DNA of 64,000 nt from JBBTIS01 sp038059855. Its GTDB lineage: Bacteria > Elusimicrobiota > Elusimicrobia > JACQPE01. The notes beneath the pieces were generated by a model. The model had not been told where the DNA came from. It did not search any database and saw only the letters and a list, made by a program, of their open reading frames with translations. Shown one piece after another: positions 1-7,013 of the stretch (position 1 is the first letter of the stretch; the number at the start of each line of letters is the position of its first letter). The stretch lies in assembly GCA_964357255.1 (NCBI GenBank), contig CAYHKQ010000001.1, positions 1-64,000 of the forward strand, written 5' to 3'. The position numbers and the translations under genes were made by a program.

Positions 1-54
1 GGCGACTGCGCTGTCTACCCGACCCCCTCCCCCTTTGCTCCCGACGAATGCCAA

Positions 55-387
55 TCAGGCGCTTGGCTGATGACCAATACCACTTTGCAGTTGCTTTTCA
101 ATGATAATGGCGGCAAGTTGAGCTGGGCCAACCTTCCTGCCGCTAGCACTCATAACCCTTGCCTGTTTGCTCAATTTCTGCCATGTTTTACTGCGGAAGG
201 GGACAAGCCTTTTGGTGTCCCATTCGGGATCACTGGGCCTTCCACCAGTGGACACAAAACGCTCCTTAAGGGTTTGTGCCAGGCTTAGCCAGCCTAGCGG
301 ACCGCTTCCCGGTTGACCCAATTTTACAACACGAGATGCACTCAATGCTCCTGCCAGGCGCTCTGATTCTTTTTCTTTCGCTTTCAT
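55..387 (-). CDS. small protein, possible ribbon-helix-helix-like partner
   Basis: A 110-residue protein of unknown function. The N-terminal half is basic and low in structure. From about residue 49 it carries GRPSDPEWDTKRLVPF and then a predicted helix ending in QLAAIIIEKQL, which reminds me of small DNA-binding or antitoxin-like proteins; no family can be named with certainty. The start is well supported, since AGGAGG lies about 7 nt upstream of the ATG and directly after the stop codon of the preceding gene (397..792), only 9 bp away. The two genes therefore form one translationally close unit, probably controlled by the palindrome at 811-828. Confidence 0.6.
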   Translation of the reverse strand: MKAKEKESERLAGALSASRVVKLGQPGSGPLGWLSLAQTLKERFVSTGGRPSDPEWDTKRLVPFRSKTWQKLSKQARVMSASGRKVGPAQLAAIIIEKQLQSGIGHQPSA

Positions 388-396
388 ACCCGCCTC

Positions 397-792
397 CTAT
401 GGCTCGTCATATTTGGATATTCCATAGTAGCTGCTGTTGATAACGAGACCAACCTCTCCCTGATTAGCTTCCCTGCCAAAACGGTGCAGGAAAACTCGTA
501 GATTTTTAATGTTTTCATTCAGTTCTTCCCTGGGGACATAGGTTACAACCATCACCGTGATCTCTCGCAACAGCTCGCCTCCATGAATATCATCCCTCCA
601 TACCCCTTTTCCAGGAGGGAAGGCTGTTGCACCCCTAAAGAGCTTTCCTAAAGCGGTCAATGTCTTATCCGTCCAAAATTCTTGATCAATGGGCTTGCCC
701 AAACGGTCCTTGTTCGGGATAAAAAGCGTTATTTGCTCGGTTCCTATGGGATAGGTCGAGCCAAGAGCCGAAGGGATAGTACGTCCAGCCAT
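397..792 (-). CDS. conserved hypothetical protein, first gene of a two-gene unit
   Basis: A 131-residue protein I do not recognise. It begins MAGRTIPSALGSTYPIG and ends GREANQGEVGLVINSSYYGI, a mixed alpha/beta pattern without signal peptide or membrane segments, so probably cytoplasmic. A TTG start at 831 would add 13 residues, but that codon lies inside the -35 hexamer of the promoter and the added residues are encoded by the operator palindrome, so the ATG at 792 is preferred. No Shine-Dalgarno sequence precedes this ATG and the predicted transcript start lies only a few bases upstream, which suggests a leaderless mRNA. The downstream partner is the 110-residue protein. Confidence 0.6.
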   Translation of the reverse strand: MAGRTIPSALGSTYPIGTEQITLFIPNKDRLGKPIDQEFWTDKTLTALGKLFRGATAFPPGKGVWRDDIHGGELLREITVMVVTYVPREELNENIKNLRVFLHRFGREANQGEVGLVINSSYYGISKYDEP

Positions 793-802
793 AGATAGTA
801 AT

Positions 803-831
803 AGGTTAATACTTTCTATATAGAAAGTCAA
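803..831 (-). promoter_or_regulatory. promoter with perfect 18-bp palindromic operator
   Basis: Reading the minus strand, TTGACT (831-826) is a near-consensus -35 box. It is followed 17 bp later by a weak -10 candidate TAACCT (808-803), and the ATG at 792 follows 10 bp on. The spacer is almost filled by ACTTTCTATATAGAAAGT (811-828), a perfect 18-bp palindrome. A dimeric repressor bound here would block RNA polymerase, as in autoregulated small operons; the downstream 110-residue protein is a candidate binder, by inference only. Confidence 0.6.
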
Positions 832-1131
832 TAGGCATTTGACCGCACCCTCTGCATCAAGAAACTTTTTTTAAGGCATTTTCCAGCAAACATACCGCCT
901 GCCCACACGCTGTTAATACCGTTCTAAAACTATCCAAAAATTAACGGTTAAATACTGCCCACCTTAAGTGCCGCTATTTTTTAAAACCCATCAATTTCTG
1001 ATTCTGCCTTAACCTTGTGGTAGGACGTCGCGCCCCGCCGGGGTCCCCTTGCGCCTCCGGCGCTTGGCTGGGCCCAGGCCCGATGGCTTGGGGTTCATCG
1101 TCTCTGATCTCCGCAAAGGGAGGGTACCGCC

Positions 1132-1230
1132 ATGAAGCTCAAAAAGAAACGATGCGCCCATTGCCGCAAGTGGTTTGGGCCTGACCCCAGAAGCCTTCGT
1201 GGTGATGACGAGGAGAGTTTGACAGTTTAG
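1132..1230 (+). pseudogene. fragment of small CxxC zinc-ribbon ORF
   Basis: A 32-codon frame after a good ribosome site (AAGGGAGGG) reads MKLKKKRCAHCRKWFGPDPR and then diverges and stops. The CxxC-(x)n-FxPDPR opening resembles the N-terminus of small zinc-ribbon proteins found next to insertion sequences. The second cysteine pair expected further on is missing, because the frame runs into the transposase remnant at 1230. The rest of 832-1131 is an AT-rich stretch and then a GC-rich palindromic stretch (about 1020-1085); no gene is visible there. Confidence 0.4.
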
Positions 1231-1392
1231 GGGTCAAATCTTCATTATCTTTGATTTTTGTCAAGAAACCAGGCTCCGCTTCCATTCTCTTTTTCGTTTT
1301 CCCCACGATATTACTGATCGCTGAGATGCGATGGATGCCAAAAATGTGCGCCATTTGGGCCAGAGGCATTGCGTGTAGGAAGATTTGACCCC
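1230..1392 (-). mobile_element. decayed transposase C-terminus between 14-bp inverted repeats
   Basis: GGGGTCAAATCTTC at 1230-1243 is repeated in perfect inversion at 1379-1392. Between them the minus strand encodes a helix-turn-helix-like tail (MAHIFGIHRISAISNIVGKT, then KRMEAEPGFL) that ends ...EDLTP inside the repeat. This looks like the C-terminal DNA-binding end of a REP-associated tyrosine (RAYT/IS200-like) transposase; the catalytic part is absent. It is a solo remnant of about 163 bp and not an active element. Confidence 0.45.
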
Positions 1393-1435
1393 CCCTCCCC
1401 CTGAAGTAGGGCAAGGCAGGCCGCCCGCTTTATGG

Positions 1436-2038
1436 TTATTCGCACAAACTGGGGGATATTTGTTTGAGGTATTCGGCATTGATGACGCCGGGATAGCGTT
1501 GGTAGTCGGTTCGTTCCTCGGTTTGATTGTTGGTAAATCGTTCGGGCATTTTTTCACAGATTTTTTGGACTGCGGTGATTTTATCTTCCCCCTCAATAAT
1601 CTCGGCGGCTAGACTGACGAGGCCCGCGGTCGTTATTGCCAAAAGGATGTCACGGTTTTCTTTTTGTTTGGCGGCTTTTTGGACGTAAAATTGAACAAAT
1701 TGAGGCCGATTGACGATTTGATAAGTCCGTTGATAGGTTTTGCGGCTGGTGACGCGACAGAAGGCATTGCACCATTTTTCTTCTAAAACGTTTTGATGGC
1801 ATGTGCCGAGTTCCGGCGTTTTGATTTGCCGTTGCGACACCAGAATTTCTTGGAGCATAATAGTGCCATCCGCAAGAATGGGCGCTGGTTTTTGAGGCTC
1901 CGTTGCGCGCGCTTCGGGGGGCCGCGCGAGCGTCATTCGCCTAGGCTTCGGACGAGGGCTTTTGGCCTGGGTAAAGCAGGGATAACAGCTCAAAACCGCT
2001 AAAAGCGCGATTAGCCCTGCTACGCGTTTTTTTATCAT
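1436..2038 (-). CDS. small secreted hypothetical protein
   Basis: A 200-residue protein with a basic N-terminus, a hydrophobic core and a cleavage region near residues 18-25 (CYPCFTQAK), so it is probably exported; a lipoprotein reading (VLSC) is possible but weak. A proline/basic linker (residues 26-52) follows, then a domain of about 145 residues with four or five cysteines (two near residues 80-95, one near 160 and one at the C-terminus), suggesting disulfides in the periplasm. No family is recognised. A 7-bp inverted repeat (TCATGTC..GACATGA) spans the start codon and could affect expression. Confidence 0.55.
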   Translation of the reverse strand: MIKKRVAGLIALLAVLSCYPCFTQAKSPRPKPRRMTLARPPEARATEPQKPAPILADGTIMLQEILVSQRQIKTPELGTCHQNVLEEKWCNAFCRVTSRKTYQRTYQIVNRPQFVQFYVQKAAKQKENRDILLAITTAGLVSLAAEIIEGEDKITAVQKICEKMPERFTNNQTEERTDYQRYPGVINAEYLKQISPSLCE

Positions 2039-2076
2039 GTCCTATTTTGACATGAATTCGGCTGGCTGTCTAGGGA

Positions 2077-2131
2077 CTAAAGTCCTATTTCTGACTAGGA
2101 CTTTAGGGTAGGCCTTTTGGCCTATTTTTTT
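2077..2131. terminator. tandem hairpins after the FHA gene
   Basis: CTAAAGTCCTA (2077-2087) pairs perfectly with TAGGACTTTAG (2096-2106). Next to it TAGGCC-TTTT-GGCCTA (2109-2124) is followed on the plus strand by seven T (2125-2131). The second hairpin overlaps the stop codon of the FHA gene. It has the form of an intrinsic terminator for plus-strand transcripts; on the minus strand the hairpins lack a T-run but could protect the 3' end of the kinase operon mRNA. Confidence 0.5.
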
Positions 2132-2814
2132 AAACCGAAGCGGAAAAGCGTGCCGCTGATTTCGATTTCGTCGCCGTCGGTGAGCAGGATTTTTTCTTTG
2201 AGCGGAAGGCCATTGTGTTTTGGGTAATTCTCTTTTAAGGCGATTAAAAAGTAGCCCTCGGGCCGTTTGGCGATCATGGCCGCCACCTCCGGGGCGAATA
2301 GGCCTTTAATGGGAATTTGGACGCGGTCGGACTTGCCGATATAGGTGGACAGGCCATTGAGTTCATATTCCGGCTTGTCCACTAAACCCTTGAGCACGGC
2401 CAGGAATCCCGGCATTTCCGTTCTGGCCGCGGCTGTCGCGGCCAGGGCCATTTGCGACTGTGAAGCGGCGGACAGGACCACGGTTCCCTCCGCGCCGGCC
2501 GGTTCGCCTGCGTTTTCGACGGCGGCGCGTTCGTCCAGGAGGACCAGCGCGTGTTTGACAATTCCGATGATGTCGTTGTTTTGAATTTTGGAGCGGATAA
2601 TTTTTTTGTCGTTGACGAAGGTGCCGTTGGTTGAGTTTAAGTCGTCTATGAAGAAAGTGTCTCCCTGAAGATATATTTTGCAATGGTGTCCCGACACCGC
2701 TGGGTTGTCAATCACAATATCATTGTCCTCTTTGCGTCCAACGGTAAGCACGTCCTTGGTGATCGGAATTTCCTTAATAACCGCGGCGTTAAATTTCAGC
2801 AATAGTTTTGGCAT
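2122..2814 (-). CDS. FHA-domain protein of the kinase operon
   Basis: A 230-residue cytoplasmic protein with two forkhead-associated-type domains, which bind phosphothreonine. The first, at about residues 5-95, shows the hallmark pieces VGRKEDNDIVIDNPAVSGHH and DLNSTNGTFVN. The second, at about 145-230, is divergent (TYIGKSDRVQIPIKGLFAPE, then a GDEIEISG turn) and lacks the canonical S-H core, so it may not bind phosphate. The ATG at 2814 is chosen because it lies 4 bp after the phosphatase stop; a longer reading would overlap the phosphatase by more than 100 bp. It probably recognises phosphothreonines made by the kinase encoded two genes upstream. Confidence 0.85.
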   Translation of the reverse strand: MPKLLLKFNAAVIKEIPITKDVLTVGRKEDNDIVIDNPAVSGHHCKIYLQGDTFFIDDLNSTNGTFVNDKKIIRSKIQNNDIIGIVKHALVLLDERAAVENAGEPAGAEGTVVLSAASQSQMALAATAAARTEMPGFLAVLKGLVDKPEYELNGLSTYIGKSDRVQIPIKGLFAPEVAAMIAKRPEGYFLIALKENYPKHNGLPLKEKILLTDGDEIEISGTLFRFGLKK

Positions 2815-2818
2815 GAGA

Positions 2819-3637
2819 TTAAGGGCTGTTCTTGCTCCCTTGGAATTTTGATTTGAGGCTGGACAGGAAACCGGCCTTTTCGGCCCGGGCCGCAATGACG
2901 CTGATATTGTCTCTGCCGCCGGCGGCATTGGCCGCTTCGATTAAAGTGTCGCAGATAGCGGGAGGATTTTTGGTCGCGTTAATGACAGCCAAGACTTCCT
3001 GATCCGTAGTCATTTTATTGAGGCCATCCGAGCATAATAAAATAAGATCTCCGGCGAATACAGGGTGCTCCTCAGCGTCAATCTCGACTTTGGCCTCGGT
3101 TCCAAGGGCCCTGGCCAGAATATGTTGCATTTTGGAGACATCGGCCTGTTCTTTGGAAATGAGCCCCTTGCGCACTTGTTCCATGACCAGGGAATGATCC
3201 TTGGTGATTTGCTCGAAGCGGCCGTTGCGCAGGATGTAAGCCCGCGTATCGCCCACATGAGCCAGGCTGATGTAATCGTCATGAAGAAGCAGGGCTGTGA
3301 TGGTGGTTCCCATGCCCTGGTCTTGCGGGTAATTTTTTGAGGCTTCGAATATCGCCTGATTGGCCAGGCGCACGCAGGAAATCAGTTGCTTGGTGGCCAA
3401 CGCGAGCTTGGCCTCGTTTTTTTCAGGGAGCGCGTTGGCAAGAGCCAGCCTGCGGTAATTCTCCGCAACAAGCTCGGTGGCCATGCGGCTGGCCACCTCG
3501 CCGCCTTGGTGGCCTCCCAAGCCGTCCGCGACCGCGATCAAGCCCAGGGATTCGTTAATTAAAATATTGTCTTCATTGTTTTCGCGAACCTTGCCGCGGT
3601 CGGTTTTTCCTGCGATTGTCCAGTTTAAGCGTCCCAT
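2819..3637 (-). CDS. PP2C-family Ser/Thr protein phosphatase
   Basis: A 272-residue cytosolic metal-dependent phosphatase of the PrpC/Stp1 type. Family motifs appear in order: DRGKVRENNEDN near residue 13, VADGLGGHQGGEVAS, GMGTTITAL, HVGDTRAYI, LCSDGLNKM and GGRDNISVI, supplying the aspartates that bind two Mn/Mg ions. It should reverse phosphorylation by the adjacent kinase. Two starts compete. The ATG at 3643 overlaps the kinase stop (ATGA) but sits almost on the AAAGGA ribosome site; the ATG at 3637 has ideal spacing and is preferred. Translational coupling with the kinase is likely either way. Confidence 0.92.
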   Translation of the reverse strand: MGRLNWTIAGKTDRGKVRENNEDNILINESLGLIAVADGLGGHQGGEVASRMATELVAENYRRLALANALPEKNEAKLALATKQLISCVRLANQAIFEASKNYPQDQGMGTTITALLLHDDYISLAHVGDTRAYILRNGRFEQITKDHSLVMEQVRKGLISKEQADVSKMQHILARALGTEAKVEIDAEEHPVFAGDLILLCSDGLNKMTTDQEVLAVINATKNPPAICDTLIEAANAAGGRDNISVIAARAEKAGFLSSLKSKFQGSKNSP

Positions 3638-3639
3638 GA

Positions 3640-6600
3640 TCATTCCTTTGGCGGTGAAATAGCGGGATGGGATTGCGATTCGTCTGGATTTTTGGCAAGG
3701 GACGGCAAGGTTTTGTCGTTCGCCGGAGACGCCGGTTTTACCTCGGCGGCAGGAGAATTGCCGGGCTTTGGCGTAATGTCCGGCGATTTGAGCGCCCGCG
3801 CCTCCTCGGGCGGCAACAAAACGGTTTTGTCATTGTCCGAGGAAGGTTTAGCGCTTGTCGGCGTCGCGGGCGGCAACAAAACGGTTTTGTCATTATCTAG
3901 AGAAGGCTTGGAAACCGCCAGCGTCGCGGCCGGCAAAGTTTTTTCGTTCGGGGCCAAGGGTTCGGATATTTTCACGGAGCCGGCCGGAATGGTTTTTTCT
4001 ACGGGCGCGGGCGCTGTGGAGCGGCCCAATGGTTGATTTGTTGCGGAGGGAGAATTTACCGGCGCTGGAGCGATGGGTGGTTTTAAAATAGGAGCCGTGT
4101 TATGCGGTGAGACCGGCGTAGCGCCGGACGCAACCGGCGCGGCCGCTTGAGACGTGCGCCCCTGCGCGCCCTCCCGTGGCTTGTCGGGTTCCTGCCCTTG
4201 CCGCAAGGGCGACTGGGGCGTTCCGGTCGCTGTCCCGGTCGCAGGCGTCGGCGCCGGAGCCTTGGCGATTTCCACCTGAACTGTTTTTCCGGCCAGGGCA
4301 TCGCGGATGTCTTTTGCCATATCCTCTCCGTTTTGATAACGCAGATCAGGATTTTTTTGCAAAGCCTTATTGATAATGGCGGCCACGGCCGGAGGAATTT
4401 CTTTTCTGATTCCAATGGGGTCTGGATGAGGCTCGTTGGCGATTTGGTAGAGCAGGGTTCCGATTGATTCCGCTTCCCAGGGTTTTTGCCCGCTCAGCAT
4501 TTCAAAAAACATTACTCCCAGGGAAAACAAATCGGCGCGGCCATCCACTTTTTTACCCGAGATCTGCTCGGGACTCATATAAGAAGGCGTGCCGAGCACG
4601 GTTCCTGTCGCGGTTTTGGAAGAGGCGGTGATCCTGGCGATGCCGAAATCCGTAACCCGTAGAGCGCCGTCCTTAAGCAACATGATATTGGCGGGTTTGA
4701 TGTCCCGGTGCACGACTCCTTGCTTATGGGCATAGTTTAGCGCTTCGGCTGTGGTGGCCACGTATTCCATGACCTTGGGGATGGCAAGCAGATTGTCCTT
4801 GCTCGTATATTTCTTAAGGTCTTCCCCTTCCAGGAGTTCCATGGCGATGTAGGACACATCCTGCTCGTCGCCGGCGTCGTAAATTTTGACGATGTTGGGA
4901 TGCGACAGGTTTCCGGCGGATTCGGCCTCGCGGAAGAATCGTTCCTTAATGGCTTTCGTCGTGGCCGCGTCCACGTCGTCGTCGAATCGCATGGTTTTGA
5001 TGGCCACCATGCGATTGATTTTGGGGTCCTTGCCGAGATAAACGATACCCATAGCGCCCTTGCCGAGCTCCTTGATGATTTCATAGCGTCCCAGGGTCGG
5101 CTTTATGGAGGAGCCCTCGACTACGACCGTGGCGTCTCTGCCTTGACCGATGGGTCCGCCCATAATCAATCCTTGCGCGGCTTTCTTGAGCGAGTCAATT
5201 TTTTGGGCGAGGTCTTTATAATTTTTGTCCTTCGTGGCGATGAATTCGTAAACCGCCACGGCCTTATTGAATTGGCGTTTTCTTTCAAAATCAAGACCCA
5301 GGTTGTAAAGCAATTCTTTCATGCTTTCATCCACCGGGCATTTGCGAAATTTTTCAAAGGCTAAATCCAGCATGCCCTGCCCCTGGAAGGACAGGCCCAG
5401 CATCTTATTGGTTTCGATAGATTCCCCCTCAACTTGCTCCTTTTTCTTTTCCGTCACCAAAAACCGCTTGGTCACGACGAGGGTGTATCCGCACGCCAGC
5501 AGGAGGCAGGGGTAGGACATTTTAAGCCACCAGCCCTGAGCCGTGAAAAAGTAAATTCCCGCGGCTGAAAGAGCGGCGAGCATGACCGCGGAAACAATTG
5601 CGCCGGGCGTGGCTTTGAGCTTCGGCAAAACAAAGCTGACGAAAAGTCCCATCAGCAAAATCAGGACGAGTTCGGCCGGCCCGCTCCACGAGGGGCGGGT
5701 GAGGAATCGTTTGCTCAGAATGTTGTCAATGGTGTTGGCGACGATCTCGATTCCAGGAAGGTTGTGCGCCACCGGGGTGACGTATGAATTGCCCACTCCG
5801 ATGGCCGTGGGCCCCACCAGCACGATCTTGTCCCGAAACGCGTCGGGCGTGACATTGCCCTGGATAACCTTATAAAAGGAATAATAAGGAAAGGCCTTCT
5901 CTCTCGCGAACGTGATCGCGAAGTTTCCGGCCCCGTCTAAAGGCGCTTGGGAATTGCCGATTGAAATTCCATCGCCCGTTTTGTAGACCACGTCTTCATT
6001 GCCGAGCCCTAAATAATGCTGGACCACCTTAAGAGAAAATGAGGGATAGGTTTTGTCCCCGTAAGCGATGGCGAGCGGTTCGCGGCGGACGGCGCCGTCA
6101 ATATCCGGCTGGGTGTTGATATGGCCCACGCCCGCGGCCTTGGCGCTAAAGCGCTCCAGGGGTTCGGTGGCTTTAGAGGAGCTTAATAGCGCGTCGCCGT
6201 CTTGCGAGCCTAAATTACTTTGGACCATGAGGGCTGACTTAGAAACGGCTTCCTGGAGTTCGGGCGCTTTGCCTTCCAGGCCGTCGGTCTGAAAGAATAA
6301 AGGAAGAATGACGCTACCGGCCGAACTGATCGCTAACTCTAATTTTGCATCGTTATCCAAGGAGGCGTAGGCCTCGTCCATGGAGGATAAGAATTTTTTG
6401 TCCCGCTCGATTTGGTCTTGCCAGGACTTGGCGGCTATTTTGATATTGGCCAATTTTGGTTTTAGCTTGGCCAGTTCGGTTTCTTTGGCCGCGGTTCCTT
6501 CGCGGAATGTTTGACGAAGTTTTTCCAACTCGCCTAAGCCCTGATTTTGCTCAGGTTCCGAGAATAAAATGTTAAGCCCTATGGCCTTGGGTTTGGCCTC

Positions 6601-6861
6601 GGGGCTGGACAGATGTTTTAAGAGCCCGGCTATCCGCGATCGGGGCCAGGGCCATCGGCCGAGATTGGCCAGGCTTTCGTCGTCAATGGCGATGATGGCC
6701 ACGGCCTTGGATGATTCCGAGGGTTGCCGGAGCTTGGCGCGGAAATCATAGAACTTGAGCTCAATGGATTCGAGGACGGAGCCGCCCTGGAGATGTCCCA
6801 GTAGAAAAAGAAAGGTCAGGACAACGCCATAGAGAATTTCAGACAGAAAAAATTTTTTCAT
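3640..6861 (-). CDS. CHASE2-domain transmembrane Ser/Thr protein kinase
   Basis: A 1073-residue receptor kinase. A signal-anchor (about 6-22) leads into an extracytoplasmic CHASE2 sensor (about 28-385; KFYDFRAKLR, IIAIDDESLANLGRWPW, IVLVGPTAIG). Three membrane helices (about 395-475) and a TPR-like helical region (about 485-560) follow. The kinase domain spans about 590-848: GKGAMG loop, catalytic lysine in VAIKT near 620, HRDIKPAN near 720, DFG near 738 and GTPSYMSPEQ. The 220-residue Pro/Ala tail holds five [DE]KT[ILV] motifs, two of them identical (NDKTVLLPP). The start is supported by AGGAGGAGGGGGA before the ATG. It heads the operon kinase-PP2C-FHA and is divergent from fecR-like. Confidence 0.93.
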   Translation of the reverse strand: MKKFFLSEILYGVVLTFLFLLGHLQGGSVLESIELKFYDFRAKLRQPSESSKAVAIIAIDDESLANLGRWPWPRSRIAGLLKHLSSPEAKPKAIGLNILFSEPEQNQGLGELEKLRQTFREGTAAKETELAKLKPKLANIKIAAKSWQDQIERDKKFLSSMDEAYASLDNDAKLELAISSAGSVILPLFFQTDGLEGKAPELQEAVSKSALMVQSNLGSQDGDALLSSSKATEPLERFSAKAAGVGHINTQPDIDGAVRREPLAIAYGDKTYPSFSLKVVQHYLGLGNEDVVYKTGDGISIGNSQAPLDGAGNFAITFAREKAFPYYSFYKVIQGNVTPDAFRDKIVLVGPTAIGVGNSYVTPVAHNLPGIEIVANTIDNILSKRFLTRPSWSGPAELVLILLMGLFVSFVLPKLKATPGAIVSAVMLAALSAAGIYFFTAQGWWLKMSYPCLLLACGYTLVVTKRFLVTEKKKEQVEGESIETNKMLGLSFQGQGMLDLAFEKFRKCPVDESMKELLYNLGLDFERKRQFNKAVAVYEFIATKDKNYKDLAQKIDSLKKAAQGLIMGGPIGQGRDATVVVEGSSIKPTLGRYEIIKELGKGAMGIVYLGKDPKINRMVAIKTMRFDDDVDAATTKAIKERFFREAESAGNLSHPNIVKIYDAGDEQDVSYIAMELLEGEDLKKYTSKDNLLAIPKVMEYVATTAEALNYAHKQGVVHRDIKPANIMLLKDGALRVTDFGIARITASSKTATGTVLGTPSYMSPEQISGKKVDGRADLFSLGVMFFEMLSGQKPWEAESIGTLLYQIANEPHPDPIGIRKEIPPAVAAIINKALQKNPDLRYQNGEDMAKDIRDALAGKTVQVEIAKAPAPTPATGTATGTPQSPLRQGQEPDKPREGAQGRTSQAAAPVASGATPVSPHNTAPILKPPIAPAPVNSPSATNQPLGRSTAPAPVEKTIPAGSVKISEPLAPNEKTLPAATLAVSKPSLDNDKTVLLPPATPTSAKPSSDNDKTVLLPPEEARALKSPDITPKPGNSPAAEVKPASPANDKTLPSLAKNPDESQSHPAISPPKE

Positions 6862-7013
6862 TCCCCCTCCTCCTAGGTTTTTACCTCCATTTTACCGACA
6901 TGTCAATAGGCATGTAAAAAATTTCTTAACCGCTATTGAGCAGTGAGCGATTACACATTGCAAATTGGCCTATTGACATATAAAATTAATTTATAGTAAA
7001 AGTGGAGGTCCTC
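6862..7013. promoter_or_regulatory. divergent promoter region, kinase operon versus FecR operon
   Basis: The 152-bp intergenic region holds two outward promoters that share GCCTATTGACAT. Toward the kinase, TTGACA lies at 6906-6901 with a weak TAAAAA 17 bp on. Toward the FecR gene, TTGACA lies at 6973-6978 with TAAAAG 18 bp on (or TATAGT closer in), followed by GGAGG at 7004-7008. ACATG/CATGT arms also flank the kinase-side -35 box. The common string suggests shared sigma or activator recognition, hence co-regulation of the sensor kinase and the FecR arm. Confidence 0.6.

Noticed and set aside
1261..1596. 111-codon minus-strand frame over the transposase remnant
   Set aside because: The neighbouring frame gives the HTH-like transposase tail; this one crosses the inverted repeat into the next gene and has no start signal.
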